DNA from: Streptococcus mitis
Lineage (GTDB): Bacteria > Bacillota > Bacilli > Lactobacillales > Streptococcaceae
Length of the DNA: 64,000 nt
Assembly: GCF_902159415.1 (NCBI RefSeq)
Contig: NZ_CABGJU010000001.1
Span: 62,001-126,000, forward strand
Direction: 5' to 3'
Positions within the stretch are counted from its first letter, which is position 1, and the number at the start of each line of letters is the position of its first letter. The notes beneath the pieces were generated by a model. The model was given only the letters and a program-made list of their open reading frames with translations, was not told the DNA's origin and did not search any database. Positions 1-8,312 of this stretch are shown piece by piece. The position numbers were made by a program, and so were the translations under genes.

Positions 1-1
1 C

Positions 2-277
2 GCCAATATGATTGGGGCGCAAAAACGCGTCATTATTTTTAATATCGGCATGATTCCCATGGTCATGTTTAATCCAGTTCTTTTGTCCTTTGAAGGTTCA
101 TACAAGACGGAAGAAGGATGTTTGTCGCTGACAGGTGTCAGACCGACAACTCGGTACGAAAAAATTACCGTATCCTATAGAGATATCCATTGGCAAGAGC
201 AAACCATTACCCTGACAGGATTTCCTGCTCAGATTTGTCAGCATGAATTGGATCATTTGGAAGGTCGTATTATTTAA
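2..277 (+). CDS. def: Peptide deformylase, C-terminal part (5' end outside window)
   Basis: Removes the N-terminal formyl group from new proteins. The reading frame is open from base 2, so the gene begins upstream of the window; the ATG at position 8 is internal, since the visible start A-N-M-I-G-A-Q fits the conserved deformylase stretch after the first helix. The other two metal-binding motifs are present: EGCLSL (the Cys ligand) and QHELDHLEGR (HExxH: two His ligands and the catalytic Glu). The C-terminus stops right after HLEGR, which is short and fits the small streptococcal paralogue of about 136 residues rather than the roughly 200-residue main enzyme. Which paralogue it is cannot be settled without the upstream part. 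Confidence 0.85.
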   Translation, partial: ANMIGAQKRVIIFNIGMIPMVMFNPVLLSFEGSYKTEEGCLSLTGVRPTTRYEKITVSYRDIHWQEQTITLTGFPAQICQHELDHLEGRII

Positions 278-287
278 GCTTAAATCC

Positions 288-316
288 TTGGTAGTCCTAA
301 AAAAATATGCTACACT
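288..316 (+). promoter_or_regulatory. Promoter of yaaA, predicted leaderless transcript
   Basis: A -35 box TTGGTA (288-293), a 17-base spacer and a -10 box TACACT (311-316) preceded by TG at 308-309. The -10 box ends only six bases before the yaaA ATG at 323, so transcription should start at or next to the start codon, and there is no Shine-Dalgarno sequence in front of it. Confidence 0.55.
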
Positions 317-322
317 AACACT

Positions 323-1045
323 ATGAAAATTCTAATCCCAACTGCAAAAGAAATGAACACCGAAATCCCTAGTTTAGAGGCAAATCCTTTGCGTCCTGAA
401 AGTCAGGCAGTGCTGGAAGAATTGGCAAGATATTCTGCCCAAGAGCTGGAGAACTTTTTCAAAATATCCGCTGAAAAAGCGCAAGAGGAGTACGACCATA
501 TTCATGCCTTAGAAAATGGAACTGCGATAAACTATCCAGCCTTGCACCTCTTTGATGGACTCATGTATCGCAACATCAAACGGGACAATCTCACCAAGGC
601 GGAGCAAACATATCTGGAGAAACACCTCATGATAACGTCAGCCCTCTATGGTGTGATCCCGGCCTTGGCTCCGATAGCGCCTCACAGACTGGACTTTTTG
701 ATGAAGCTCAAAGTCGCTGGAAAAAGCCTGAAAAGTCACTGGCAGGCAGCCTATGAGGAGTCGATGAAGGATCAAGAATTAATCTTTTCTCTCTTGTCTT
801 CGGAGTTTGAAAATGTCTTTCCTAAAGAAATTCGTGAGAAAATGGTGACCTTTAAATTTATGGAAGAAAGAGATGGAAAACTAAAAATCCACTCAACCAT
901 TTCTAAAAAAGCTAGAGGGGCTTTCTTGACAGCCTTGATGGAAAATCAGGTAACCTCGGTTGAAGAGATTAAAGGTCTTAGTTTTGCAGATTTTAACTAT
1001 CGAGAGGACCTGTCTACTGGCAAGGAATTGGTCTTTGTAAAATAG
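323..1045 (+). CDS. yaaA: YaaA family peroxide stress protein (DUF328/UPF0246)
   Basis: A 240-residue cytoplasmic protein of the YaaA family, whose E. coli member limits intracellular free iron and protects DNA and proteins under hydrogen peroxide stress; binding to unusual DNA has also been reported for that family. The start MKILIPTAKEM, the central ALYGVIPALAPIAPHRLDF block and the C-terminal ARGAF and F-x-D-FNY-R-D-LS elements are typical, and the length is close to the family norm. It has its own promoter with the -10 box just upstream of the ATG and no visible ribosome binding site, which suggests a leaderless mRNA. A terminator follows directly, so it is monocistronic. In a catalase-negative, peroxide-producing streptococcus a peroxide role is plausible but inferred. 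Confidence 0.9.
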   Translation: MKILIPTAKEMNTEIPSLEANPLRPESQAVLEELARYSAQELENFFKISAEKAQEEYDHIHALENGTAINYPALHLFDGLMYRNIKRDNLTKAEQTYLEKHLMITSALYGVIPALAPIAPHRLDFLMKLKVAGKSLKSHWQAAYEESMKDQELIFSLLSSEFENVFPKEIREKMVTFKFMEERDGKLKIHSTISKKARGAFLTALMENQVTSVEEIKGLSFADFNYREDLSTGKELVFVK

Positions 1046-1056
1046 AATGAAAGTAG

Positions 1057-1092
1057 AGCTTGCTCCCTATCTTTATAGGAGCAAGCTTTTTA
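1057..1092 (+). terminator. Rho-independent terminator after yaaA
   Basis: Perfect 10-bp stem (1057-1066 with 1078-1087), 11-base loop, then a T-run. Confidence 0.8.
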
Positions 1093-1145
1093 TGATTTGG
1101 ACTTGCTATTTTTTATTTAGAATGGTAGGAATTTTCACACAATTT

Positions 1146-1154
1146 TGGTATAAT
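1146..1154 (+). promoter_or_regulatory. Extended -10 promoter of hom-thrB
   Basis: TGGTATAAT (TGn plus a perfect -10 TATAAT at 1149-1154), 31 bases before the hom start codon. I see no convincing -35 box, which is common for extended -10 promoters in streptococci. Confidence 0.65.
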
Positions 1155-1185
1155 AGGACTATTAGAAAATTTCGAGGAGACAAAC

Positions 1186-2472
1186 ATGTCAGTTAAGATT
1201 GCTTTACTTGGATTTGGTACAGTAGCCAGTGGTGTGCCATTCTTGCTAAAGGAAAATAGAGAAAAAATTGTTCAAGCAGCTCAGTCAGAAATTGAAGTAG
1301 CTAAAGTTTTGGTCAAAGACGATCAAGAGAAAGCCCGTTTGCTTGAAGCAGGAAATGATTTTAATTTTGTAACAAATATCGATGAAATCTTGTCAGACAA
1401 AGACATCACGATCGTTGTTGAGTTGATGGGACGTATCGAACCTGCTAAAACATTTATCACTCGTGCTTTAGAAGCAGGGAAACACGTCGTGACAGCTAAC
1501 AAGGACCTTTTAGCAGTCCATGGTGCAGAATTGCTTGAGGTAGCCAAAGCTCACAATGTTGCCCTATACTATGAAGCAGCTGTTGCAGGAGGAATCCCAA
1601 TCCTTCGTACCTTGGTCAACTCACTAGCATCAGACAAAATCACACGTGTTCTTGGTGTTGTGAACGGAACATCTAACTTCATGATGACCAAAATGGTAAC
1701 AGAAGGTTGGTCTTATGAAGATGCTTTGGCAGAAGCCCAACGACTTGGTTTTGCTGAAAGCGACCCTACCAATGACGTTGACGGGATTGATGCAGCCTAC
1801 AAGATGGTCATCCTCAGCCAATTTGCATTTGGAATGAATGTTAAGTTTGAAGATGTAGGCCACCAAGGAATTCGCAACATTACTCCAGAAGATGTAGCAG
1901 TAGCTCAAGAACTTGGTTATGTTGTGAAACTAGTTGGTTCTGTTGAAGAAACAGCTTCTGGTATTGCTGCTGAGGTTACGCCAACCTTCCTTCCTAAAGA
2001 ACATCCACTTGCAAGTGTTAATGGTGTTATGAATGCTGTCTTTGTGGAATCTATCGGTATCGGGGAGTCTATGTACTATGGACCAGGTGCAGGTCAAAAA
2101 CCAACTGCAACAAGTGTTGTGGCTGATATTGCCCGTATCGTTCGTCGTTTGAATGATGGAACAATTGGAAAAGCCTTTAATGAATACAGTCGTCCAGTAG
2201 TCTTGGCTAAGCCAGAAGATGTCAAAGCTAACTATTATTTCTCAATCTTGGCTCCAGACTCAAAAGGGCAAGTCTTGAAATTGGCTGAGCTCTTTAACGC
2301 AGAAGATATTTCCTTCAAGCAAATCCTTCAAGATGGTAAGCAAGAAGGCAAGGCTCGTGTTGTCATCATCACTCATAAAATCAACAAGGCCCAGCTTGAA
2401 AATATTACAGCAGCTTTGAAGGCGGTAGCCGAGTTTGAACTTCTCAACACCTTCAAGGTTTTAGGAGACTAA
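1186..2472 (+). CDS. hom: Homoserine dehydrogenase
   Basis: Reduces aspartate semialdehyde to homoserine with NAD(P)H, the branch point toward threonine and methionine. Residues 1-130 form the Rossmann domain: the [11 protein letters not shown] nucleotide-binding loop comes near the N-terminus and the T-ANKDLL motif around residue 105. The catalytic part has the typical AAVAGGIPI and [11 protein letters not shown] segments, followed by the [16 protein letters not shown] motif. The last 75 residues (YYFSILAPD onward) form an ACT-like regulatory domain, as expected for the monofunctional 420-440 residue Gram-positive enzyme. A strong ribosome binding site (GAGGAGA) precedes the ATG. thrB starts one base after the stop codon, so the two genes are one transcription unit and probably translationally coupled. 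Confidence 0.96.
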   Translation: MSVKIALLGFGTVASGVPFLLKENREKIVQAAQSEIEVAKVLVKDDQEKARLLEAGNDFNFVTNIDEILSDKDITIVVELMGRIEPAKTFITRALEAGKHVVTANKDLLAVHGAELLEVAKAHNVALYYEAAVAGGIPILRTLVNSLASDKITRVLGVVNGTSNFMMTKMVTEGWSYEDALAEAQRLGFAESDPTNDVDGIDAAYKMVILSQFAFGMNVKFEDVGHQGIRNITPEDVAVAQELGYVVKLVGSVEETASGIAAEVTPTFLPKEHPLASVNGVMNAVFVESIGIGESMYYGPGAGQKPTATSVVADIARIVRRLNDGTIGKAFNEYSRPVVLAKPEDVKANYYFSILAPDSKGQVLKLAELFNAEDISFKQILQDGKQEGKARVVIITHKINKAQLENITAALKAVAEFELLNTFKVLGD

Positions 2473-2473
2473 G

Positions 2474-3343
2474 ATGAAGATTATTGTACCTGCTACAAGT
2501 GCCAATGTGGGTCCTGGTTTTGACTCGGTTGGAGTAGCTGTAACTAAGTATCTAGAAATTCAGGTTTGTGAGGAACGTGAAGAATGGATGATTGAGCACC
2601 AATTAAGCAAATGGATTCCACGTGATGAACGTAATCTTTTGCTGAAGATTGCTCTACAAATTGATCCAGACCTCCAACCTAGACGTCTGAAGATGGTCAG
2701 CGATATTCCGCTTGCGCGTGGACTAGGTTCATCGAGCTCGGTCATCGTTGCTGGGATTGAACTGGCAAATCAACTCGGAAACTTGAAACTAAGCAAACAT
2801 GAAAAATTACAATTGGCGACTAAGATTGAAGGGCATCCTGATAATGTTGCGCCAGCTATCTATGGTAATCTAGTCATTGCAAGCTCAGTCGAAGGTCAGG
2901 TTTCAGCTGTTGTGGCGCCTTTCCCAGAGTGTGCCTTTCTAGCTTACATTCCAAACTATGAATTGCGAACTCGAGATAGTCGTGGTGTCTTGCCTAAGAA
3001 ACTCTCTTACAAGGAAGCCGTTGCGGCAAGTTCTATTGCCAATGTGGCTATTGCAGCCCTACTGACTGGAGATATGGTCAAAGCAGGCCAGGCGATTGAG
3101 AGTGACCTTTTCCATGAGCGTTACCGTCAAGAACTGGTGAGAGAATTTGCGACCATCAAGAAAGTTGCTAAGAGAAATGGTGCTTATGCTACCTACTTGT
3201 CTGGTGCTGGTCCGACTGTTATGGTCTTGGCTGATCCTGACAAGATGCCTAAGATTAAGGCTGAGCTTGAAAAGCAACCCTTCAAAGGCAAGCTTCATGA
3301 TTTGCAAGTAGATACACAAGGCGTTCGCGTCGAAGCAAAATAA
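2474..3343 (+). CDS. thrB: Homoserine kinase
   Basis: Phosphorylates homoserine to O-phosphohomoserine, the precursor of threonine. It is a 289-residue GHMP kinase with the N-terminal [16 protein letters not shown] motif, the glycine/serine-rich ATP loop [11 protein letters not shown] near residue 80, and the C-terminal [10 protein letters not shown] motif. The start codon lies one base after the hom stop, with its ribosome binding site inside the end of hom. A strong terminator after the gene closes the hom-thrB operon. Confidence 0.96.
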   Translation: MKIIVPATSANVGPGFDSVGVAVTKYLEIQVCEEREEWMIEHQLSKWIPRDERNLLLKIALQIDPDLQPRRLKMVSDIPLARGLGSSSSVIVAGIELANQLGNLKLSKHEKLQLATKIEGHPDNVAPAIYGNLVIASSVEGQVSAVVAPFPECAFLAYIPNYELRTRDSRGVLPKKLSYKEAVAASSIANVAIAALLTGDMVKAGQAIESDLFHERYRQELVREFATIKKVAKRNGAYATYLSGAGPTVMVLADPDKMPKIKAELEKQPFKGKLHDLQVDTQGVRVEAK

Positions 3344-3353
3344 ACGGAACAAT

Positions 3354-3397
3354 AGGATGGGGAAACTCTCTATTAGAGAGCTTCCTGTCCTTTTTTT
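3354..3397 (+). terminator. Terminator after hom-thrB
   Basis: Long imperfect hairpin: AGGATGGGGAA... pairs with ...TTCCTGTCCT, with an inner perfect 7-bp stem CTCTCTA/TAGAGAG, followed by seven T. Confidence 0.8.
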
Positions 3398-3467
3398 GAA
3401 AATGAAATACGGGATATAAATTGTTTCTCGTGTTTAACGGCCGACAGACGGTCAAGGAGGATTTGAA

Positions 3468-4406
3468 ATGGCAGAAATATATTTAGCAGGTGGTTGTTTT
3501 TGGGGCTTAGAAGAGTACTTTTCCCGTATTTCTGGAGTGCTGCAAACCAGTGTTGGTTATGCTAATGGTCAAGTAGAAACCACCAATTATCAACTGATCA
3601 AAGAAACAGATCACGCAGAGACTGTGCAAGTCATTTATGATGAGAAGGCGGTCTCGCTCCATGAGATTTTACTCTATTATTTCCGAGTCATTGATCCTTT
3701 ATCTGTCAACCAACAAGGGAATGACCGTGGTCGTCAATACCGCACAGGGATTTATTACCTAGAAGAAGCTGATCTACCAACGATCAATACAGTAGTTCGC
3801 GAGCAAGAACTCCTCATCGGTCGTAAAATTGCAGTAGAAGTGGAGAAACTACGTCACTACATCCTGGCTGAAGACTATCACCAAGACTATCTCAAGAAAA
3901 ATCCTGGTGGCTATTGCCACATTGATGTGAGAGATGCTGAGAAACCACTGATAGATGCTGCTAACTATGAAAAACCGAGTCAGGCAGTTTTACGAGAAAG
4001 TTTATCAGAAGAGTCCTACCGAGTTACCCAAGAGGCGGCGACGGAAGCTCCCTTTAGCAATGCTTATGACCAAACTTTTGAGGAAGGAATTTATGTCGAT
4101 ATCACGACTGGTGAGCCCCTCTTCTTTGCCAAGGATAAGTTTGCCTCAGGCTGTGGTTGGCCAAGTTTTAGCCGTCCTATTTCCAAGGAACTCATTCATT
4201 ACTACCAGGACTTGAGTCACGGTATGGAGCGTATCGAAGTTCGTTCACGTTCAGGAAATGCTCACTTGGGACATGTCTTTACAGACGGACCTCAGGAACT
4301 AGGTGGTTTACGCTATTGTATCAATTCTGCATCCTTACGATTTATAGCTAAGGATGAAATGGAAGCAGCAGGCTATGGCTACCTACTTCCGTATTTGAAC
4401 AAGTAA
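3468..4406 (+). CDS. msrAB: Bifunctional peptide methionine sulfoxide reductase MsrA-MsrB
   Basis: Repairs oxidised methionine in proteins; the A domain acts on the S-sulfoxide and the B domain on the R-sulfoxide. Residues 1-155 are MsrA, with the catalytic motif GGCFWG (Cys10) and the [17 protein letters not shown] end motif. Residues 175-312 are MsrB, with [18 protein letters not shown] and the catalytic Cys in [11 protein letters not shown]. The two-CXXC zinc site of some MsrB proteins is not evident. The A-B order is typical of streptococcal fusions. There is no N-terminal signal peptide, so this copy looks cytoplasmic. It is preceded by AAGGAGG and is the only gene between the hom-thrB terminator and a repeat cluster. 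Confidence 0.95.
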   Translation: MAEIYLAGGCFWGLEEYFSRISGVLQTSVGYANGQVETTNYQLIKETDHAETVQVIYDEKAVSLHEILLYYFRVIDPLSVNQQGNDRGRQYRTGIYYLEEADLPTINTVVREQELLIGRKIAVEVEKLRHYILAEDYHQDYLKKNPGGYCHIDVRDAEKPLIDAANYEKPSQAVLRESLSEESYRVTQEAATEAPFSNAYDQTFEEGIYVDITTGEPLFFAKDKFASGCGWPSFSRPISKELIHYYQDLSHGMERIEVRSRSGNAHLGHVFTDGPQELGGLRYCINSASLRFIAKDEMEAAGYGYLLPYLNK

Positions 4407-4410
4407 AAAG

Positions 4411-4693
4411 AGAGAGTGGGACAGAAATCGGTCATTCGTTAGAATTCGATTTCGTCGTCCCACCTCCGCACAGTTGAGTAATACTCAATGAAAATCAAAG
4501 AGCAAACTAGGAAGCTAGCCGCAAGCTGTACTTGAGTACGGTAAGGCGACGCTGACGTGGTTTGAATTTGATTTTCGAAGAGTATAAGGCTGTAAAAGCT
4601 GATGAAATCAGCGTAGTAGAGCCCACTCAACCACTGCGTCTTTCTCGACAATCCAAAGACAATTGAGAAGCTAGGACTTTTGTCCCACTCTCT
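4411..4693. repeat. Imperfect palindromic intergenic repeat, interrupted by a BOX element
   Basis: The ends are a perfect 13-bp inverted repeat, AGAGAGTGGGACA (4411-4423) and TGTCCCACTCTCT (4681-4693). Further in, 4467-4480 (CGCACAGTTGAGTA) pairs imperfectly with 4621-4637 (CCCACTCAACCACTGCG). The unit is recognisable as a repeated intergenic sequence of mitis-group streptococci (recalled, not searched). It has been split by the BOX element at 4481-4585. It fills the gap between msrAB and the ABC exporter and contains no gene. Confidence 0.65.
4481..4585 (-). repeat. BOX element (boxA-boxC form, no boxB)
   Basis: Bounded by ATACTC (4481) and GAGTAT (4585). It contains ACGGTAAGGCGACGCTGACG, which differs by one base from the boxA core used in BOX-PCR, and the boxC-like segment AAAATCAAAGAGCAAACTAG. 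Read on the minus strand the order is boxA then boxC, with no boxB modules between. BOX elements are non-coding mobile repeats spread through pneumococcal and mitis-group genomes. Confidence 0.85.
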
Positions 4694-4716
4694 TCATGTT
4701 GAAATAGAAGGGACTT

Positions 4717-6441
4717 ATGAAACACTTACTTTCTTACTTTAAACCTTACCTCAAGGAGTCTTTCCTAGCGCCCTTGTTTAAGTTGCTAGAAGCCGTTTTT
4801 GAACTCTTGGTTCCCATGGTGATAGCTGGGATTGTCGACCAATCTATCCCCAAAAAAGATCAGGGTCACCTCTGGATGCAAATGGGTTTCCTCTTTGTTT
4901 TTGCGGTTATCGGCGTTTTGGTAGCCTTAGTTGCTCAATTTTACTCAGCCAAGGCAGCAGTAGGCTTTACCAAGGAGTTGACCAATGACCTCTATCGTCA
5001 TATTCTATCTTTGCCTAAGGACACTAGAGACCGTTTAACGATCTCGAGTTTGGTGACACGTTTAACATCAGATACTTATCAGATTCAAACGGGAATCAAT
5101 CAATTCTTACGTCTATTTTTAAGAGCTCCCATTATCGTCTTTGGGGCTATCTTTATGGCTTATCGACTATCGTCTGAATTGACCTTCTGGTTTTTGGCCA
5201 TGGTTGCCATTCTGACCGTTGTCATTGTCGTTTTATCACGCTTGGTCAATCCTCTCTATAGTAATTTGAGAAAGAAAACAGACCAGCTGGTTCAGGAAAC
5301 ACGCCAACAGATACAAGGTATGCGTGTGATTCGTGCCTTTGGCCAAGAAAAACGAGAAATCGAGAACTTCCAAGTACTCAATCAAGTCTATACGGCTATC
5401 CAAATGAAGACAGGTTACTGGTCTAGTCTGTTGACACCTTTAACTTATTTGATCGTCAACGGAACCTTGTTAGTGATTATCTGGAATGGCTATATTTCTA
5501 TCCAGGGAGGTTGGCTCAGTCAAGGTGCCTTGATTGCCCTGATTAACTATCTCCTGCAAATCTTGGTAGAGTTAATTAAACTAGCCATGCTCATCAATTC
5601 GCTCAACCAGTCTTATATTTCTGCTAAGCGGATTGAGGAAGTTTTTGCTGAAGAACCTGAGGATATTCTTTCTGAGATGCAGGCTGGAAGAGTGTCTGGT
5701 GCCCAAGCTTTACAAGTCAGTCACTTGACATTTACTTATCCAGATGCAGCTCAACCTTCTCTAAGGGATATTTCTTTTGGAATGAAAGAAGGGCAAATTC
5801 TTGGAATTATCGGTGGGACTGGTTCTGGTAAGTCAACCTTGGTTCAGGTTTTGCTTGGTCTCTACCAACTAGATAGTGGCACTGTAACCCTTTATCATGA
5901 TGGGCGTAGCCCTCGAAATCTTTCTGAATGGCGGTCCTGGATGGCCTATGTCCCTCAAAAGGTTGAACTCTTTAAGGGGACCATACGTTCCAACTTGACT
6001 TTAGGGATGGAAGAGACAGTCTCTGACCAAGAACTCTGGCAGGCTTTGGAAATTGCCCAGGCCAAGGATTTTGTCAGTGAAAAAGAAGGACTCTTGGACG
6101 CAGAGGTCCAAGCAGGAGGTCGTAATTTCTCAGGTGGTCAAAAGCAACGCTTGTCCATTGCCCGAGCAGTTTTACGTCAAGCTCCTTTTCTCATCTTGGA
6201 TGATGCGACTTCGGCCCTTGATACGATAACTGAGTCTAATCTTCTAAAGGCCGTTCAGGAAAACTTGCCAAATACTAGCTTGATCCTGATTTCCCAACGA
6301 ACTTCGACCTTGAAGATTGCGAACCAGATTCTTCTTTTAGAAAAGGGGCAACAATTAGCACTTGGAAATCATGATGAATTGATGAAGGCTAGTCAAGTCT
6401 ATCGTGAGATCAATGCTTCCCAACATGGAAAGGAGGATTAG
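4717..6441 (+). CDS. ABC exporter half-transporter, degenerate-site subunit
   Basis: A 574-residue membrane half-transporter: six transmembrane helices in residues 1-300, then a nucleotide-binding domain (NBD). The NBD has Walker A GGTGSGKST, an intact signature FSGGQKQR and Walker B FLILDDATSALD, where the usual catalytic Glu is Asp. The H-loop reads LISQRTS, with Gln for the usual His. These two substitutions mark it as the partner with the non-hydrolysing site in a heterodimeric exporter of the BmrCD/LmrCD type. The partner gene starts two bases after this stop codon. The substrate cannot be told from sequence; drug, lipid or peptide export are all possible. The start codon follows AGAAGGGA. 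Confidence 0.88.
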   Translation: MKHLLSYFKPYLKESFLAPLFKLLEAVFELLVPMVIAGIVDQSIPKKDQGHLWMQMGFLFVFAVIGVLVALVAQFYSAKAAVGFTKELTNDLYRHILSLPKDTRDRLTISSLVTRLTSDTYQIQTGINQFLRLFLRAPIIVFGAIFMAYRLSSELTFWFLAMVAILTVVIVVLSRLVNPLYSNLRKKTDQLVQETRQQIQGMRVIRAFGQEKREIENFQVLNQVYTAIQMKTGYWSSLLTPLTYLIVNGTLLVIIWNGYISIQGGWLSQGALIALINYLLQILVELIKLAMLINSLNQSYISAKRIEEVFAEEPEDILSEMQAGRVSGAQALQVSHLTFTYPDAAQPSLRDISFGMKEGQILGIIGGTGSGKSTLVQVLLGLYQLDSGTVTLYHDGRSPRNLSEWRSWMAYVPQKVELFKGTIRSNLTLGMEETVSDQELWQALEIAQAKDFVSEKEGLLDAEVQAGGRNFSGGQKQRLSIARAVLRQAPFLILDDATSALDTITESNLLKAVQENLPNTSLILISQRTSTLKIANQILLLEKGQQLALGNHDELMKASQVYREINASQHGKED

Positions 6442-6442
6442 A

Positions 6443-8191
6443 ATGAAAGGCAAACATGCAAGTCAAACCCTTAAACGATTAGCAAAAGATTTAGCAAGCC
6501 ATCCCATCCTTCTTTTCCTGGCTTTCTTGGGAACCATTGCTCAAGTGGCCCTATCTATCTATCTGCCAATCTTGATTGGACAGGTGATTGACCAAGTCTT
6601 AGTGACAGGTTCATCTCAGGTATTCTGGCAAATTTTTCTCCAGATGATTTTGGTAGTCATCGGAAATACGCTAGTACAATGGGCCAATCCTCTCCTCTAT
6701 AATCGTCTCATCTTTTCCTATACCAGAGATTTGCGGGAGAAAATCATTGAAAAACTCCATCGTCTCCCAATCGCCCTTGTAGATAGACAAGGTAGTGGGG
6801 AAATGGTCAGCCGTGTGACGACAGATATTGAACAGTTGGTAGCGGGTCTGAATATGATTTTCAACCAATTTTTTATCGGAGTATTGATGATTTTGGTCAG
6901 CATCCTTGCCATGCTCCAAATTCATCTCTTGATGACGTTATTAGTTCTACTTTTAACACCTCTGTCCATGGTCATTTCACGCTTTATCGCCAAGAGGTCC
7001 TACCATCTCTTTCAGAAGCAGACGGAGACTAGGGGGATTCAAACCCAGCTGATTGAAGAGTCACTTAGTCAGCAAAACATTATCCAATCTTTTAATGCTC
7101 AGGAAGAATTTATCGATAGACTTCATGAGGCTAATGACAACTACTCAGGTTATTCTCAATCGGCTATCTTTTATTCGTCAACAGTCAATCCCTCGACACG
7201 ATTTGTCAATTCCCTTATTTATGCCCTTCTTGCTGGGGTAGGGGCCTTACGCATCATGGCAGGTTCCACTTTGACCATTGGTCGTTTGGTGACCTTTTTG
7301 AACTATGTGCAGCAGTATACCAAACCCTTTAACGATATTTCATCAGTTTTGGCTGAGTTGCAGAGTGCCTTAGCCTGCGCAGAACGTGTTTATGCTGTTC
7401 TAGAAAGTCCTGAAGTTACAGAAACTGGTCTGGAAGAATTAAACAGTGACCAAGTCAAGGGAGCCATTTCCTTTAAGCATGTTTCTTTTGGCTACAATTC
7501 TGAAAAGATTTTGATTAAGGACTTGTCTATGGATATCCCAGCGGGTAGTAAGGTCGCCATCGTTGGTCCAACGGGTGCTGGCAAGTCTACCCTTATCAAT
7601 CTCCTCATGCGTTTTTATCCTATTAACTCAGGAGATATTTTGCTAGACGGTCACTCGATTTATGACTATACCCGTGCATCATTGAGACGGCAGTTTGGAA
7701 TGGTGCTCCAAGATACTTGGCTTAAGCAAGGAACTATTCATGACAATATTGCCTTTGGAAATCCTGATGCTAGCCGAGAGCAGGTCATTGCAGCAGCCAA
7801 GGCAGCGAATGCAGATTTCTTTATCCAACAATTGCCACAGGGCTATGATACCAAGCTTGAAAATGCGGGTGAATCACTGTCAGTCGGTCAGGCTCAGCTC
7901 TTGACCATTGCCCGTGTATTTCTAGCCATCCCTAAGATTCTTATCTTGGACGAAGCAACGTCATCCATCGATACTCGGACAGAGGTGCTGGTTCAGGATG
8001 CCTTTGCCAAACTCTTGAAGGGGCGGACAAGTTTTATCATCGCCCATCGTTTATCGACCATTCAGGATGCAGATTTGATTCTTGTCTTGGTCGATGGAGA
8101 TATTGTCGAGTATGGCAATCATGAGGAGCTAATGACGAGAAAAGGCAAATACTATCAAATGCAGCAAGCAGCAGCTTTTAGCCCAGAATAA
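6443..8191 (+). CDS. ABC exporter half-transporter, catalytic-site subunit
   Basis: A 582-residue partner of the preceding half-transporter, with six N-terminal transmembrane helices and a C-terminal NBD. Its Walker A (GPTGAGKST), Walker B (ILILDEATSSID, catalytic Glu present) and H-loop (IIAHRLST) are intact, but the signature motif is LSVGQ instead of LSGGQ. The hydrolysing site is therefore built from this subunit's Walker motifs and the first subunit's intact signature. I chose the ATG at 6443 because AGGAGG sits seven bases upstream; an earlier in-frame ATG at 6404 would overlap the upstream gene and has no such site. A terminator follows. Confidence 0.88.
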   Translation: MKGKHASQTLKRLAKDLASHPILLFLAFLGTIAQVALSIYLPILIGQVIDQVLVTGSSQVFWQIFLQMILVVIGNTLVQWANPLLYNRLIFSYTRDLREKIIEKLHRLPIALVDRQGSGEMVSRVTTDIEQLVAGLNMIFNQFFIGVLMILVSILAMLQIHLLMTLLVLLLTPLSMVISRFIAKRSYHLFQKQTETRGIQTQLIEESLSQQNIIQSFNAQEEFIDRLHEANDNYSGYSQSAIFYSSTVNPSTRFVNSLIYALLAGVGALRIMAGSTLTIGRLVTFLNYVQQYTKPFNDISSVLAELQSALACAERVYAVLESPEVTETGLEELNSDQVKGAISFKHVSFGYNSEKILIKDLSMDIPAGSKVAIVGPTGAGKSTLINLLMRFYPINSGDILLDGHSIYDYTRASLRRQFGMVLQDTWLKQGTIHDNIAFGNPDASREQVIAAAKAANADFFIQQLPQGYDTKLENAGESLSVGQAQLLTIARVFLAIPKILILDEATSSIDTRTEVLVQDAFAKLLKGRTSFIIAHRLSTIQDADLILVLVDGDIVEYGNHEELMTRKGKYYQMQQAAAFSPE

Positions 8192-8225
8192 ATGGGAAAT
8201 CCATTATAATGCCAATGAACAAACA

Positions 8226-8253
8226 AGAAAAGTTGCCTTCGGGTGACTTTTTT
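8226..8253 (+). terminator. Terminator after the ABC exporter pair
   Basis: Ten-base-pair stem with two G-U pairs (8227-8236 with 8241-8250) closed by a stable C-UUCG-G tetraloop and followed by T residues. Confidence 0.75.
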
Positions 8254-8312
8254 GTTACAATAGCTAGAAAAATTATCCAGTTTGAATACTTATATAGAAA
8301 AGGAACCTAGGG

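Noticed and set aside
4439-4651. 70-codon minus-strand frame over the BOX element
   Set aside because: It lies in a known non-coding repeat and has no ribosome binding site.
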